The notes under the pieces are model-generated. The model did no database searches. It saw only the letters and a program-made list of their open reading frames with translations, and was not told the origin of the DNA. A program made the position numbers and the translations under genes. Of a stretch of DNA of 5,519 bases, positions 1 to 5,068 are shown one piece after another. The DNA is from Oscillospiraceae bacterium (GTDB taxonomy: Bacteria; Bacillota; Clostridia; Oscillospirales; Acutalibacteraceae), in NCBI GenBank assembly GCA_021640185.1, contig JAJXDX010000118.1:1186-6704 (forward strand), read 5' to 3'. The stretch's first letter is position 1. Each line of letters begins with the position of its first letter.

Positions 1-1
1 C

Positions 2-274
2 TACGGTATGGATCCCGATATCGACATGGTCGCGCTGGAAACGGTCACGAACCAATATCTGGGCGGCGACGCGTCGCTGGCCTGCTCCGCCGATATGCAG
101 GCGAAGGTGGACGCGCAGGTCATCGCGCTGGTCAAGCGGCAGCACGAGAAGGCGCTGCAGCTGCTGACCGCCGACCGGGCCGCGCTCGACCGGCTGGCAA
201 AACACCTGTACGAAAAAGAAACGATCACCGGCGAGGAGTTCATGCGGCTGCTCGACGAGCCGAATGCCGGGTGA
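2..274 (+). CDS. ftsH: FtsH ATP-dependent zinc metalloprotease, C-terminal end (5'-truncated)
   Basis: The reading frame is open from the window edge to TGA at 272-274 and gives the last 90 residues of a longer protein. The fragment begins YGM and continues with TNQYLGG, an acidic/alpha-helical stretch (KVDAQVIALVKRQHEKA) and an end with ETITGEEFMRLL. This is the characteristic tail of the peptidase M41 domain of FtsH. FtsH is a membrane-anchored AAA+ hexamer that extracts and degrades misfolded membrane proteins and short-lived regulators. The AAA ATPase module, the HExxH zinc site and the N-terminal membrane segments lie upstream of the window, so catalytic integrity cannot be judged. The ATG at 8-10 is internal to the domain (the M of YGM) and is not a start. 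A strong terminator follows 17 bases after the stop, so this is the last gene of its transcript. A paralogous FtsH-like M41 protease is possible. Confidence 0.88.
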   Translation, partial: YGMDPDIDMVALETVTNQYLGGDASLACSADMQAKVDAQVIALVKRQHEKALQLLTADRAALDRLAKHLYEKETITGEEFMRLLDEPNAG

Positions 275-291
275 TCGGACACCGGCCGCTC

Positions 292-328
292 AACGTGCCC
301 GAGGCAAAGCCTCGGGCACGTTCTTTTA
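292..328 (+). terminator. Intrinsic terminator of ftsH
   Basis: A perfect 14-bp stem (292-305 with 309-322, arms AACGTGCCCGAGGC and its complement) has an AAA loop and is followed by a T-rich tract (TTCTTTTA, 321-328). It lies immediately after ftsH and before the brnQ promoter, so it separates the two units. Confidence 0.93.
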
Positions 329-354
329 TCCGCCGCACATTTTACGACTTTGCC

Positions 355-383
355 TTGACAAAACGTCGGCACGCGTCTATAAT
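355..383 (+). promoter_or_regulatory. Consensus sigma-A/sigma-70 promoter of brnQ
   Basis: TTGACA at 355-360 and TATAAT at 378-383 are both perfect consensus hexamers with an optimal 17-bp spacer. Transcription should start near 389-391, giving a leader of about 54 bases before the brnQ ATG. That leader is too short for a T-box or other amino-acid riboswitch, and no CodY-like box (AATTTTCWGAAAATT) is visible. A short inverted repeat TTTTG-N5-CAAAA lies at 399-413, just inside the transcribed region, and could be an operator. Confidence 0.9.
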
Positions 384-443
384 GGAAATACTTTACCGTT
401 TTGCGGCTCAAAAGTCCAAAATCAACGAGAGAGAGATAAAGGT

Positions 444-1802
444 ATGAAACAAAAGCTATCGATCAAGGAATACATCTATGTGGCCAGTATGCTGTTCGGG
501 CTGTTTTTCGGCGCGGGCAACCTGATCTTCCCGATCCATCTGGGGCAGCTGGCCGGCAGCCACATCTGGAGCGCGGTGGCCGGACTGCTGATCACCGCGG
601 TAGGCATGCCGCTGATGAGCGTTGCGGCGCTGGGCATCAGCCGCAGCGACGGGCTGTTCGCCCTCAGCGGGAAGGTGGCAAGACCGTACGCCTACTTTTT
701 CACCTGCCTGCTGTACCTGACGATCGGGCCGTTCTTCGCGATCCCGCGCTGCGCGACCACCTCGTTCACCGTCGGACTGGAGCAGGTGCTGCCGGAGGGC
801 CACGCCCGCCTGTTTCTGCTGCTGTTCACGCTGCTGTTCTTCGTTGCGGCGCTGCTGTTCTCGCTCTTTCCGGGAAAGATCCTGACTTGGGTGGGCAAGA
901 TCCTCAACCCCTGCTTCCTCGTGTTCCTCGGGATCTTGGTGACCGTGGCGCTCGTGCGGCCTGCCGCCGCGATCGGCGAGGTCGCGCCGCAGGGCGACTA
1001 TGCCGCGCAGCCGTTCTTCGCCGGGTTCCTTGAGGGCTACAACACCATGGACGTGCTGGCCGGGCTGGCCTTCGGCATCGTGGTGGTGCAGGTCATCCGC
1101 GGCCTCGGTGTCGAAAACGAGGATGCGGTGGCGGGCACGACGGTGCGCGCCGGTGTGTTCAGCTGTCTGCTGATGGGGCTGATCTATGTGGCCGTCGCGC
1201 TCGTCGGTGTGCAGAGCCGCGGCGTGTTCGAGACCAGCGAGAACGGCGGCATCGCCTTCGCGCAGATCGCGCGGCACTATCTGGGCTATCCCGGCCTGAT
1301 CATTCTGGCGGCCACGGTGACGCTCGCGTGCCTCAAGACCGCCGTCGGGCTGATCACCAGCTGCGCCGAAACGTTCAAGACCATGTTCCCCAAAGGGCCG
1401 AGCTACCGCGTGTGGGCGATCGTGTTCAGCACGGTGTCTTTCCTGTTCGCGAACTTCGGCCTGAGCACGATCATCGAGTTCTCGATCCCGGTGCTGATGT
1501 TCCTGTACCCGCTGGCGATCACGCTGGCCGTGCTGGCGCTGTTCGGGCGCTTCTTCGGACATGACCGGGCGATGTATGTTTCCGTCACGGCCTTCACGCT
1601 GGTCGCCGCCGTGTACGACCTGCTGCGCACGCTGCCGAAAGGGCTGCGCACCGCCTGCCATCTGGACGGCTTCCTCAAGGCCGTAGGTACGGTGCTGCCG
1701 CTGTCCGGGCTGGGCCTTGGCTGGGTGTGCCCGGCGCTGCTCGGCGCCGTCGTCGGCCTGATCGTCCACTTCGCCCGCAAGCCGAAAGCACAGGAGAACT
1801 GA
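444..1802 (+). CDS. brnQ: Branched-chain amino acid:cation symporter, BrnQ/LIVCS family
   Basis: This 452-residue polytopic membrane protein takes up leucine, isoleucine and valine with Na+ or H+. Its length matches the family (about 430-450). Family landmarks are present in order: FGAGNLIFP at 22-30, GPFFAIPR at 95-102 followed by SFTVG, SLFPGKIL at 140-147, GYNTMD at 198-203 followed by LAFGI, SENGG at 265-269, ACLKTAVGL at 295-303, and FSIPVLMFLYP at 346-356. Hydrophobic stretches are spaced as for about 12 membrane segments. There is no cleavable signal peptide, and the short basic tail (RKPKAQ) should be cytoplasmic. The frame stays open upstream to 264, but those codons run through the ftsH terminator and the promoter. 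ATG at 444 is therefore the start, preceded by a purine-rich GAGAGAGA (427-436) and AAAGG very close to the ATG. The gene is monocistronic, lying between its own promoter and a terminator 14 bases after the stop. Substrate range among the branched-chain amino acids cannot be told from sequence. Confidence 0.95.
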   Translation: MKQKLSIKEYIYVASMLFGLFFGAGNLIFPIHLGQLAGSHIWSAVAGLLITAVGMPLMSVAALGISRSDGLFALSGKVARPYAYFFTCLLYLTIGPFFAIPRCATTSFTVGLEQVLPEGHARLFLLLFTLLFFVAALLFSLFPGKILTWVGKILNPCFLVFLGILVTVALVRPAAAIGEVAPQGDYAAQPFFAGFLEGYNTMDVLAGLAFGIVVVQVIRGLGVENEDAVAGTTVRAGVFSCLLMGLIYVAVALVGVQSRGVFETSENGGIAFAQIARHYLGYPGLIILAATVTLACLKTAVGLITSCAETFKTMFPKGPSYRVWAIVFSTVSFLFANFGLSTIIEFSIPVLMFLYPLAITLAVLALFGRFFGHDRAMYVSVTAFTLVAAVYDLLRTLPKGLRTACHLDGFLKAVGTVLPLSGLGLGWVCPALLGAVVGLIVHFARKPKAQEN

Positions 1803-1808
1803 AAAAGC

Positions 1809-1850
1809 AAAAAAGCGCGGCCCGGACCGAATGGTCCGGGCCGCGTTTTT
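1809..1850. terminator. Bidirectional intrinsic terminator between convergent brnQ and trhA
   Basis: A perfect 13-bp stem (1816-1828 with 1833-1845, arm CGCGGCCCGGACC) has a GAAT loop. Five T follow on the plus strand (1846-1850), and six A precede it (1809-1814), which give a T-tract on the minus strand. It begins shortly after the brnQ stop, and its minus-strand stem starts 11 bases past the trhA stop. One element therefore ends both convergent transcripts. Confidence 0.93.
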
Positions 1851-1856
1851 GCGTTT

Positions 1857-2528
1857 TTACAACACATACCCGAGGATACACACCGCCTGCAGCACGCTGC
1901 CGACATCCACGAACACATGGAACACAGTGTGGAATATCGGGTGCTTTTTGCCCACCGCATACAGCACAGCGCCCACGGTGTAGGAAACGCCGCCGGCAAG
2001 CAGCCACAAAAAGCCCGCCCAGCCGATGCACTCCACCGTGGCGCGCAGCACCAGCACGATGCACCAGCCCATGCCGATGTAGCAGATCATCGACAGGCGG
2101 CGATACCGCTCGTGGTCGATCGCGGTGAACACCGCGGCGAACGCCGCGAACCCCCATTCGACCCCGAAGATGCACCACGCCAGCACCGGGTGCACCGGCC
2201 GGATCGCGGCCAGCAGGATCGGTGTGTACGTCCCGGCGATCATCAGATAGATCGTGCAATGGTCGATCACCTGCATGACCTTTTTGCCCGTACCGGGGCG
2301 CAGGCCGTGATAGACGCTGGACACGGCATACAGCGCGATCGTCATTGCGCCGTAGATGCTGCCGCCGACGATGCCCCACGCGTCGCCATGCCCGGCGGCG
2401 ATGAGGATAGAGAACACGAGCGCGACGATGCCGATCGCGCCGCCGACGATGTGCGTGACCATATTGGCGATCTCCTCGCCGCGGGAATAGTTCGGTAATA
2501 CGCGGTCTTTGAGCGGTGTGCGGGACAT
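1857..2528 (-). CDS. trhA: Hemolysin III / PAQR family membrane protein (TrhA)
   Basis: This 223-residue seven-helix integral membrane protein belongs to the HlyIII/PAQR superfamily. Bacterial members are linked to membrane lipid/energy homeostasis. The old name hemolysin comes from heterologous lysis assays and does not imply a toxin. The family's putative metal-site residues are all present: the EExxNxxTH region with E18/E19, N22 and H26; SxxxH at S70-H74; D89-H90 leading into IAGTYTP (97-103); and HxxxH at H200 and H204 in the last helix. These suggest an intact zinc-dependent, hydrolase-like site. The length is typical. The frame stays open 56 codons further upstream, but ATG at 2528 has a full AAGGAGG (2538-2544) nine bases before it. 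The upstream codons cross the predicted promoter, so the short form is correct. The gene is transcribed alone, towards brnQ. The substrate or ligand is unknown for this subfamily. Confidence 0.93.
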   Translation of the reverse strand: MSRTPLKDRVLPNYSRGEEIANMVTHIVGGAIGIVALVFSILIAAGHGDAWGIVGGSIYGAMTIALYAVSSVYHGLRPGTGKKVMQVIDHCTIYLMIAGTYTPILLAAIRPVHPVLAWCIFGVEWGFAAFAAVFTAIDHERYRRLSMICYIGMGWCIVLVLRATVECIGWAGFLWLLAGGVSYTVGAVLYAVGKKHPIFHTVFHVFVDVGSVLQAVCILGYVL

Positions 2529-2537
2529 AAAAACGGG

Positions 2538-2544
2538 CCTCCTT
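2538..2544 (-). promoter_or_regulatory. Ribosome-binding site that fixes the trhA start
   Basis: AAGGAGG on the minus strand, nine bases from ATG 2528-2526, is a near-perfect anti-SD match. It selects this start over in-frame upstream ATG codons, the furthest at 2696. Confidence 0.9.
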
Positions 2545-2611
2545 GAACGCGGTGGATGAACGGCAGCGCCGGCGGGGCAAAGATACGGCCGCCCGCCGAC
2601 GGTATGCCCCA

Positions 2612-2640
2612 AGTATAGCCCGGCGGCCGGAAAAAGTCCA
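2612..2640 (-). promoter_or_regulatory. Predicted promoter of trhA
   Basis: Read on the minus strand, TGGACT (2640-2635) and TATACT (2617-2612) are separated by exactly 17 bases. They match consensus at four of six and five of six positions. Predicted transcription start is near 2605, leaving a leader of about 77 bases. The -35 element abuts the large palindrome that starts at 2641. Confidence 0.68.
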
Positions 2641-2688
2641 CCTACCGCCCCGGCGGCGCGGTAGACCGCCGCCGGACACGGCGGTAGG
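2641..2688. repeat. Bulged long hairpin next to the trhA promoter
   Basis: The left arm at 2641-2658 (CCTACCGCCCCGGCGGCG) pairs with 2667-2675 and 2680-2688, leaving a four-base bulge (ACAC, 2676-2679) and an eight-base loop. That is 18 base pairs in total. The loop itself contains another CGGTAG. Confidence 0.72.
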
Positions 2689-2700
2689 ATCCGCATTTTT

Positions 2701-2723
2701 CGGCTCTACCCACGGTAGAGCCG
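2701..2723. repeat. Perfect 10-bp hairpin CGGCTCTACC
   Basis: CGGCTCTACC at 2701-2710 pairs with 2714-2723 around a CAC loop. The right arm can instead pair over 11 bp (2713-2723 with 2747-2757) with a downstream direct repeat of the left arm, so two exclusive structures are possible. T5 lies on the 5' side and no T-tract on the 3' side of the plus strand, and neither strand forms a canonical terminator. Confidence 0.75.
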
Positions 2724-2774
2724 TGCCCGCGAGGCCGCCTGCCGTGCGGCTCTACCGCAAGGCCACGCGGTTTT

Positions 2775-2803
2775 GCCCGGCTCTCCCGCCGGGAGAGCCG
2801 GGC
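2775..2803. repeat. Perfect 13-bp hairpin GCCCGGCTCTCCC
   Basis: 2775-2787 pairs perfectly with 2791-2803 around a GCC loop. The core GGCTCTCCC differs from the neighbouring GGCTCTACC arms by one base, with the compensating change on the other arm. The hairpin is therefore conserved as a structure rather than only as a sequence. TTTT on its plus-strand 5' side becomes AAAA on the minus-strand 3' side, so it is not a terminator. Confidence 0.75.
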
Positions 2804-2822
2804 GGCGCCGCTCGACCGATGC

Positions 2823-2859
2823 AAAAAGATGCGCCCCGCGCGAAAGCGCGGGGCGCATC
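2823..2859 (-). terminator. Intrinsic terminator of the isomerase-oxidoreductase operon
   Basis: A perfect 14-bp stem (2828-2841 with 2846-2859, arm GATGCGCCCCGCGC) closes a four-base loop. On the minus strand it is followed directly by TTTTT (2827-2823). It starts 22 bases past the oxidoreductase stop codon. Confidence 0.93.
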
Positions 2860-2881
2860 GTCATGGCTTTGGGTATCCGGC

Positions 2882-4063
2882 TCAGATCTCCGGGATGTCG
2901 ATCGCGACCTCGTGACCGGCATCGGCGGAACGCGCGATGCCGTCCAAGATCGCCTGATTGTACAGGATCTGGCTGGCGGGGATCGGCGCGGGGGTGCCGT
3001 TTTTGCTGGCATCGAGGAAGGTGCGGATCTTGCGGTCGAACAGCGAGTTGTTCGGATCCTCGTCCGGGACCAGCGGGATCACGGTGTCGACCTGCAGGCC
3101 GGCGACCTCATGATACAGCGTCATCGGGCCGCCGGTGGTGCCGTTCCAGCACTCGGTCGACGGGATGCGCAGGCCGCCCTTGGTGCCGAGGATGATCGTG
3201 TCACCGGGGGTGTCCATGTTCATCGCCCACGCGATACGGAAGTCGAGGACGATGTCGCCCTCCAGACGGACGAACGCCGCGGCGAAGTCATCGACGGTGA
3301 ACTTCTCGGCATAATCATGATGCGCGCCGTAGCCGACATAGTTCGGATCCTTGCCGAAGAACGCGGACTTGTAGCCGCTGACGGTCAGGGGCTTCGGGTT
3401 GCCGATGGCGTTGAGCACCATATCCAGCGAATAGCAGCCGATGTCGCCCAGCGCGCCCAGACCGGCCGTTTCGTCCTCGATGAACGTGGTGCCGAACGGG
3501 GTCGGGATGCCGCGGCGGCGGCCGCCGCCGGTCTGGATGTAATAGATCTTGCCCAGAACGCCGGACTCGACGATCTCTTTGATCTTCTTCATGTTGGCAT
3601 CCATGCGGGGCTGGAAGCCGATGGACAGCACCTTGCCGCTCTTCTTCTCGGCGCGCAGCAGGTCGATCGCCTCGTCGAGGGTGACGCACATCGGCTTCTC
3701 GAGCAGGACGTTGACACCGGCATTGAGCGCATCGATCGCGCAGTTGGCGTGCTGACGGTTGTAGGTGCAAATGCTGACGGCATCCAGATGCAGGCTCTCG
3801 TCGGCCAGCATCTCGGCATGGTCCTTATAATCGCACTTGACGTGCTTGAGGCCGTAGCCGTCGAAGAAGGCCTTCGCCTTGCCCGGGATGAGATCCGCGC
3901 CCGCCACGATCTCCACGTCGGGCTGCTTGAGGTAGCTCATCATGTGGGCGGTGGCGATCCAGCCCGTGCCGATGATGCCGACGCGCATCTTTTTGCTCGC
4001 GTCGACGACGTGCTCCTCATGAGATTCCTTGAACGCGTCCAGGATGCTCTTTTTTTCTGCCAT
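2882..4063 (-). CDS. Gfo/Idh/MocA family NAD(P)-dependent oxidoreductase
   Basis: This 393-residue cytoplasmic dehydrogenase probably oxidises a hydroxyl of a sugar, inositol or glycoside to a ketone. It has a Rossmann fold from residue 26, with the dinucleotide-binding GTGWIA at 32-37 (GxGxxA) after a beta strand MRVGII. An acidic residue, D57, at the end of the second strand usually favours NAD over NADP. The family EKP motif is at 122-124, with K123 the expected catalytic lysine, inside VLLEKPMCVT. The C-terminal alpha/beta domain carries GALGDIGCYSLD at 203-214, with D207, Y211 and D214 in the catalytic loop. Tyrosine occupies the place where many relatives have histidine, as in the glucose-fructose oxidoreductase branch. 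A charged 25-residue stretch precedes the Rossmann fold and is unlike a signal peptide. ATG 4063 is chosen because GGAGG lies seven bases upstream, whereas M26 has no ribosome site. The gene is second in an operon, 81 bases behind the isomerase gene. Exact substrate is unknown. Confidence 0.92.
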   Translation of the reverse strand: MAEKKSILDAFKESHEEHVVDASKKMRVGIIGTGWIATAHMMSYLKQPDVEIVAGADLIPGKAKAFFDGYGLKHVKCDYKDHAEMLADESLHLDAVSICTYNRQHANCAIDALNAGVNVLLEKPMCVTLDEAIDLLRAEKKSGKVLSIGFQPRMDANMKKIKEIVESGVLGKIYYIQTGGGRRRGIPTPFGTTFIEDETAGLGALGDIGCYSLDMVLNAIGNPKPLTVSGYKSAFFGKDPNYVGYGAHHDYAEKFTVDDFAAAFVRLEGDIVLDFRIAWAMNMDTPGDTIILGTKGGLRIPSTECWNGTTGGPMTLYHEVAGLQVDTVIPLVPDEDPNNSLFDRKIRTFLDASKNGTPAPIPASQILYNQAILDGIARSADAGHEVAIDIPEI

Positions 4064-4070
4064 GGTCTTT

Positions 4071-4075
4071 CCTCC
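4071..4075 (-). promoter_or_regulatory. Ribosome-binding site of the Gfo/Idh oxidoreductase
   Basis: GGAGG (in GGAGGAAAGACC) lies seven bases before ATG 4063-4061. It decides between this start, an in-frame ATG at 4138 inside the inter-gene spacer, and the internal M26 at the Rossmann fold. Confidence 0.9.
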
Positions 4076-4111
4076 GTTCGGTTTTATCGGTGATGTTCGG
4101 TGTGCTATCTT

Positions 4112-4128
4112 GGGCAGGAGAACTGCCC
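4112..4128 (-). other. Small hairpin in the isomerase-oxidoreductase spacer
   Basis: GGGCAG (4112-4117) pairs with CTGCCC (4123-4128) around a five-base loop. There is no T-tract after it on the minus strand, so it should not terminate. It could mark an RNA-processing or 3'-end stabilising point between the two cistrons. No second promoter was recognised in this 81-base spacer. Confidence 0.35.
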
Positions 4129-4144
4129 GAAAGAACAAGAAAGT

Positions 4145-4972
4145 TTACAGCCCCAGCGTCGCCAGATAGTGGCGGGACATGGCGGCACATTCGAGCGGCG
4201 TTTTGCCCATGGAGGGCATATCCATCTCGACGACCACCCACTCGGCGCCGGAATCGGTCGCGGCATCGAGCACGGTGGGGATGTCCTGACGGCCGTAGCC
4301 GACGGGGCGGAACTCGAACGCCTGCGGCTTGCCGCTGACCTTCTGGTCGCCGTCGTCGATGCCGATCAGGGCGTACATATTCTCCGCCTTATGCCCGGCG
4401 AAGTCCTTGAGGTGCACGACCGGCGTGCGGCCGCTGTATTTGCGGATGAAGGGCGCCGGCTCCTCGCCGCCGACCTTGACCCAGCAGACATCCAGCTCGG
4501 TCTGCAAAAGCTCGGCGGGAACGTCGGCATACAGACGGTCGAGGCGATACGCACCGTCCATCTTCTCGAACTCGAAATCGTGGTTGTGATACAGCAGCGT
4601 CATGCCCAGATCGTTCGCCGTTTTGCCCAGCAGGCGCACGTTGGCGATAAACTGCTCGTAGCTTTCGCCGCTCTCGGCGAAGTTCCACTGATAGTACGGG
4701 ATCGCGATGTAGCGGCAGCCGATCGCCTTGTACGCGCCGAGCACGCCCGCGGGATCCGCGATCATCTCGGCATACGGGACGTGGGCGGAGATCGGCGTCA
4801 GGCCGTACCGCTCGCACAGCGCGCGCACCTCGTCCGGCGTATGATCGTACAGCCCGGCGAACTCCACGCCCTGATAGCCCATCCCGGCGACCTTTTCCAG
4901 CGTTCCGGCAAAGTCGGCCGCCATATCGTCGCGCACGGAGTACAGCTGCAGGGCAACGGGGAATTTTTTCAT
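4145..4972 (-). CDS. Sugar phosphate isomerase/epimerase, xylose isomerase-like TIM barrel
   Basis: This 275-residue cytoplasmic protein has the AP-endonuclease-2/xylose-isomerase-like (beta/alpha)8 fold. Members are metal-dependent isomerases, epimerases, dehydratases or C-O/C-C lyases acting on sugars and inositols. Family signs in order are QLYSVRD at 9-15 on strand 1, GVEFAG at 35-40, SAHVP at 62-66, YHNHDFEF at 128-135, TELDVCWV at 158-165, VVHLKD at 185-190, PVGYG at 223-227 and VVEMD at 247-251. E37, D161, H187 and E249 are the likely metal or substrate ligands by position on strand ends. The length is usual for the family, and no signal peptide is seen. ATG 4972 is preceded by AGGAAAGG (4983-4990) ten bases away. 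An out-of-frame ATG at 4982 is ignored because its frame shows no family similarity. It is the first gene of the operon and shares a transcript with the Gfo/Idh oxidoreductase, so the two very likely act in sequence. The substrate is undetermined, and any phosphate in the name is only nominal. Confidence 0.92.
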   Translation of the reverse strand: MKKFPVALQLYSVRDDMAADFAGTLEKVAGMGYQGVEFAGLYDHTPDEVRALCERYGLTPISAHVPYAEMIADPAGVLGAYKAIGCRYIAIPYYQWNFAESGESYEQFIANVRLLGKTANDLGMTLLYHNHDFEFEKMDGAYRLDRLYADVPAELLQTELDVCWVKVGGEEPAPFIRKYSGRTPVVHLKDFAGHKAENMYALIGIDDGDQKVSGKPQAFEFRPVGYGRQDIPTVLDAATDSGAEWVVVEMDMPSMGKTPLECAAMSRHYLATLGL

Positions 4973-4998
4973 GGATGCTCATCCTTTCCTGATCGTTT

Positions 4999-5016
4999 AT
5001 CCGGCCATCGCCGGAT
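4999..5016 (-). promoter_or_regulatory. Hairpin at the 5' end of the operon mRNA
   Basis: ATCCGGC (4999-5005) and GCCGGAT (5010-5016) form a perfect 7-bp stem with a four-base loop. It starts only a few bases after the predicted transcription start near 5019 and ends before the Shine-Dalgarno sequence at 4983-4990. It could stabilise the 5' end or be a dyad operator overlapping the start region. No regulator family is recognised from it. Confidence 0.5.
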
Positions 5017-5025
5017 CACACGTTC

Positions 5026-5054
5026 AGTATAGCGCATTCGCGGCCGATCGTAAA
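5026..5054 (-). promoter_or_regulatory. Predicted promoter of the isomerase-oxidoreductase operon
   Basis: On the minus strand, TTTACG (5054-5049) and TATACT (5031-5026) have a 17-bp spacer and match consensus at four and five of six positions. Predicted start is near 5019, giving a leader of about 47 bases. An AT-rich tract array lies directly upstream. Confidence 0.72.
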
Positions 5055-5068
5055 GCGCCGCGCGCGTC

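Larger units (their letters stand above)
2641..2803. repeat. Cluster of intergenic palindromes with recurring CGGTAG and GGCTCTACC words
   Basis: The gene-free stretch 2529-2881 holds, in order, the trhA leader and promoter, this cluster, and the terminator of the next operon. The cluster carries CTACCG or its complement CGGTAG at 2642-2647, 2659-2664, 2682-2687, 2713-2718 and 2752-2757. It also carries GGCTCTACC or its complement at 2702-2710, 2714-2722 and 2748-2756, and the one-base variant GGCTCTCCC at 2779-2787 with its complement at 2791-2799. These make three hairpins (entered separately) and one unpaired arm. None has a T-tract on either strand, so they are not ordinary terminators. 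No convincing gene or start with a Shine-Dalgarno sequence lies inside. It resembles a REP-like or MITE-like interspersed palindromic element, but transposon ends and target duplications are not evident. Confidence 0.75.

Noticed and set aside
264..443. Upstream in-frame extension of brnQ
   Set aside because: The extra 60 codons run through the ftsH terminator and the brnQ promoter, and homology begins only after the ATG at 444.
456..1769. 437-codon open frame antisense to brnQ
   Set aside because: Its product is an implausible run of Arg, Gln, His, Asp and Glu with no domain. It is the usual by-product of GC-rich codon use opposite a real membrane-protein gene.
2574..2610. Possible riboswitch-like stem GGGGCA/TGCCCC at the trhA mRNA 5' end
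   Set aside because: The predicted transcription start (about 2605) falls within one arm, so the full stem would not be transcribed. It matches no riboswitch class I know.
2529..2696. Upstream in-frame extension of trhA
   Set aside because: It would translate the promoter and part of the palindrome cluster. ATG 2528 has a near-perfect AAGGAGG.
2641..2803. CRISPR array
   Set aside because: The repeats are short palindromic arms with irregular spacing. There are no uniform repeats of 23-37 bases with unique spacers and no cas gene nearby.
2543..4093. 516-codon open frame on the plus strand across the palindrome cluster and antisense to the oxidoreductase
   Set aside because: It crosses a terminator and three hairpins, has no Shine-Dalgarno sequence, and is out-competed by a clear Gfo/Idh protein on the other strand. 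Its composition is that of an antisense shadow.
1791..4125. Shared 11-mer CAGGAGAACTG at 1791-1801 and 4115-4125
   Set aside because: One copy is the end of brnQ coding sequence and the other an inter-gene hairpin. No extension of the match is seen, so chance is the simplest explanation.
4100..5032. 310-codon plus-strand open frame opposite the isomerase
   Set aside because: It lies antisense to a well-recognised TIM-barrel gene, and its composition is low-complexity and Ala/Val/Asp/His-rich without motifs.
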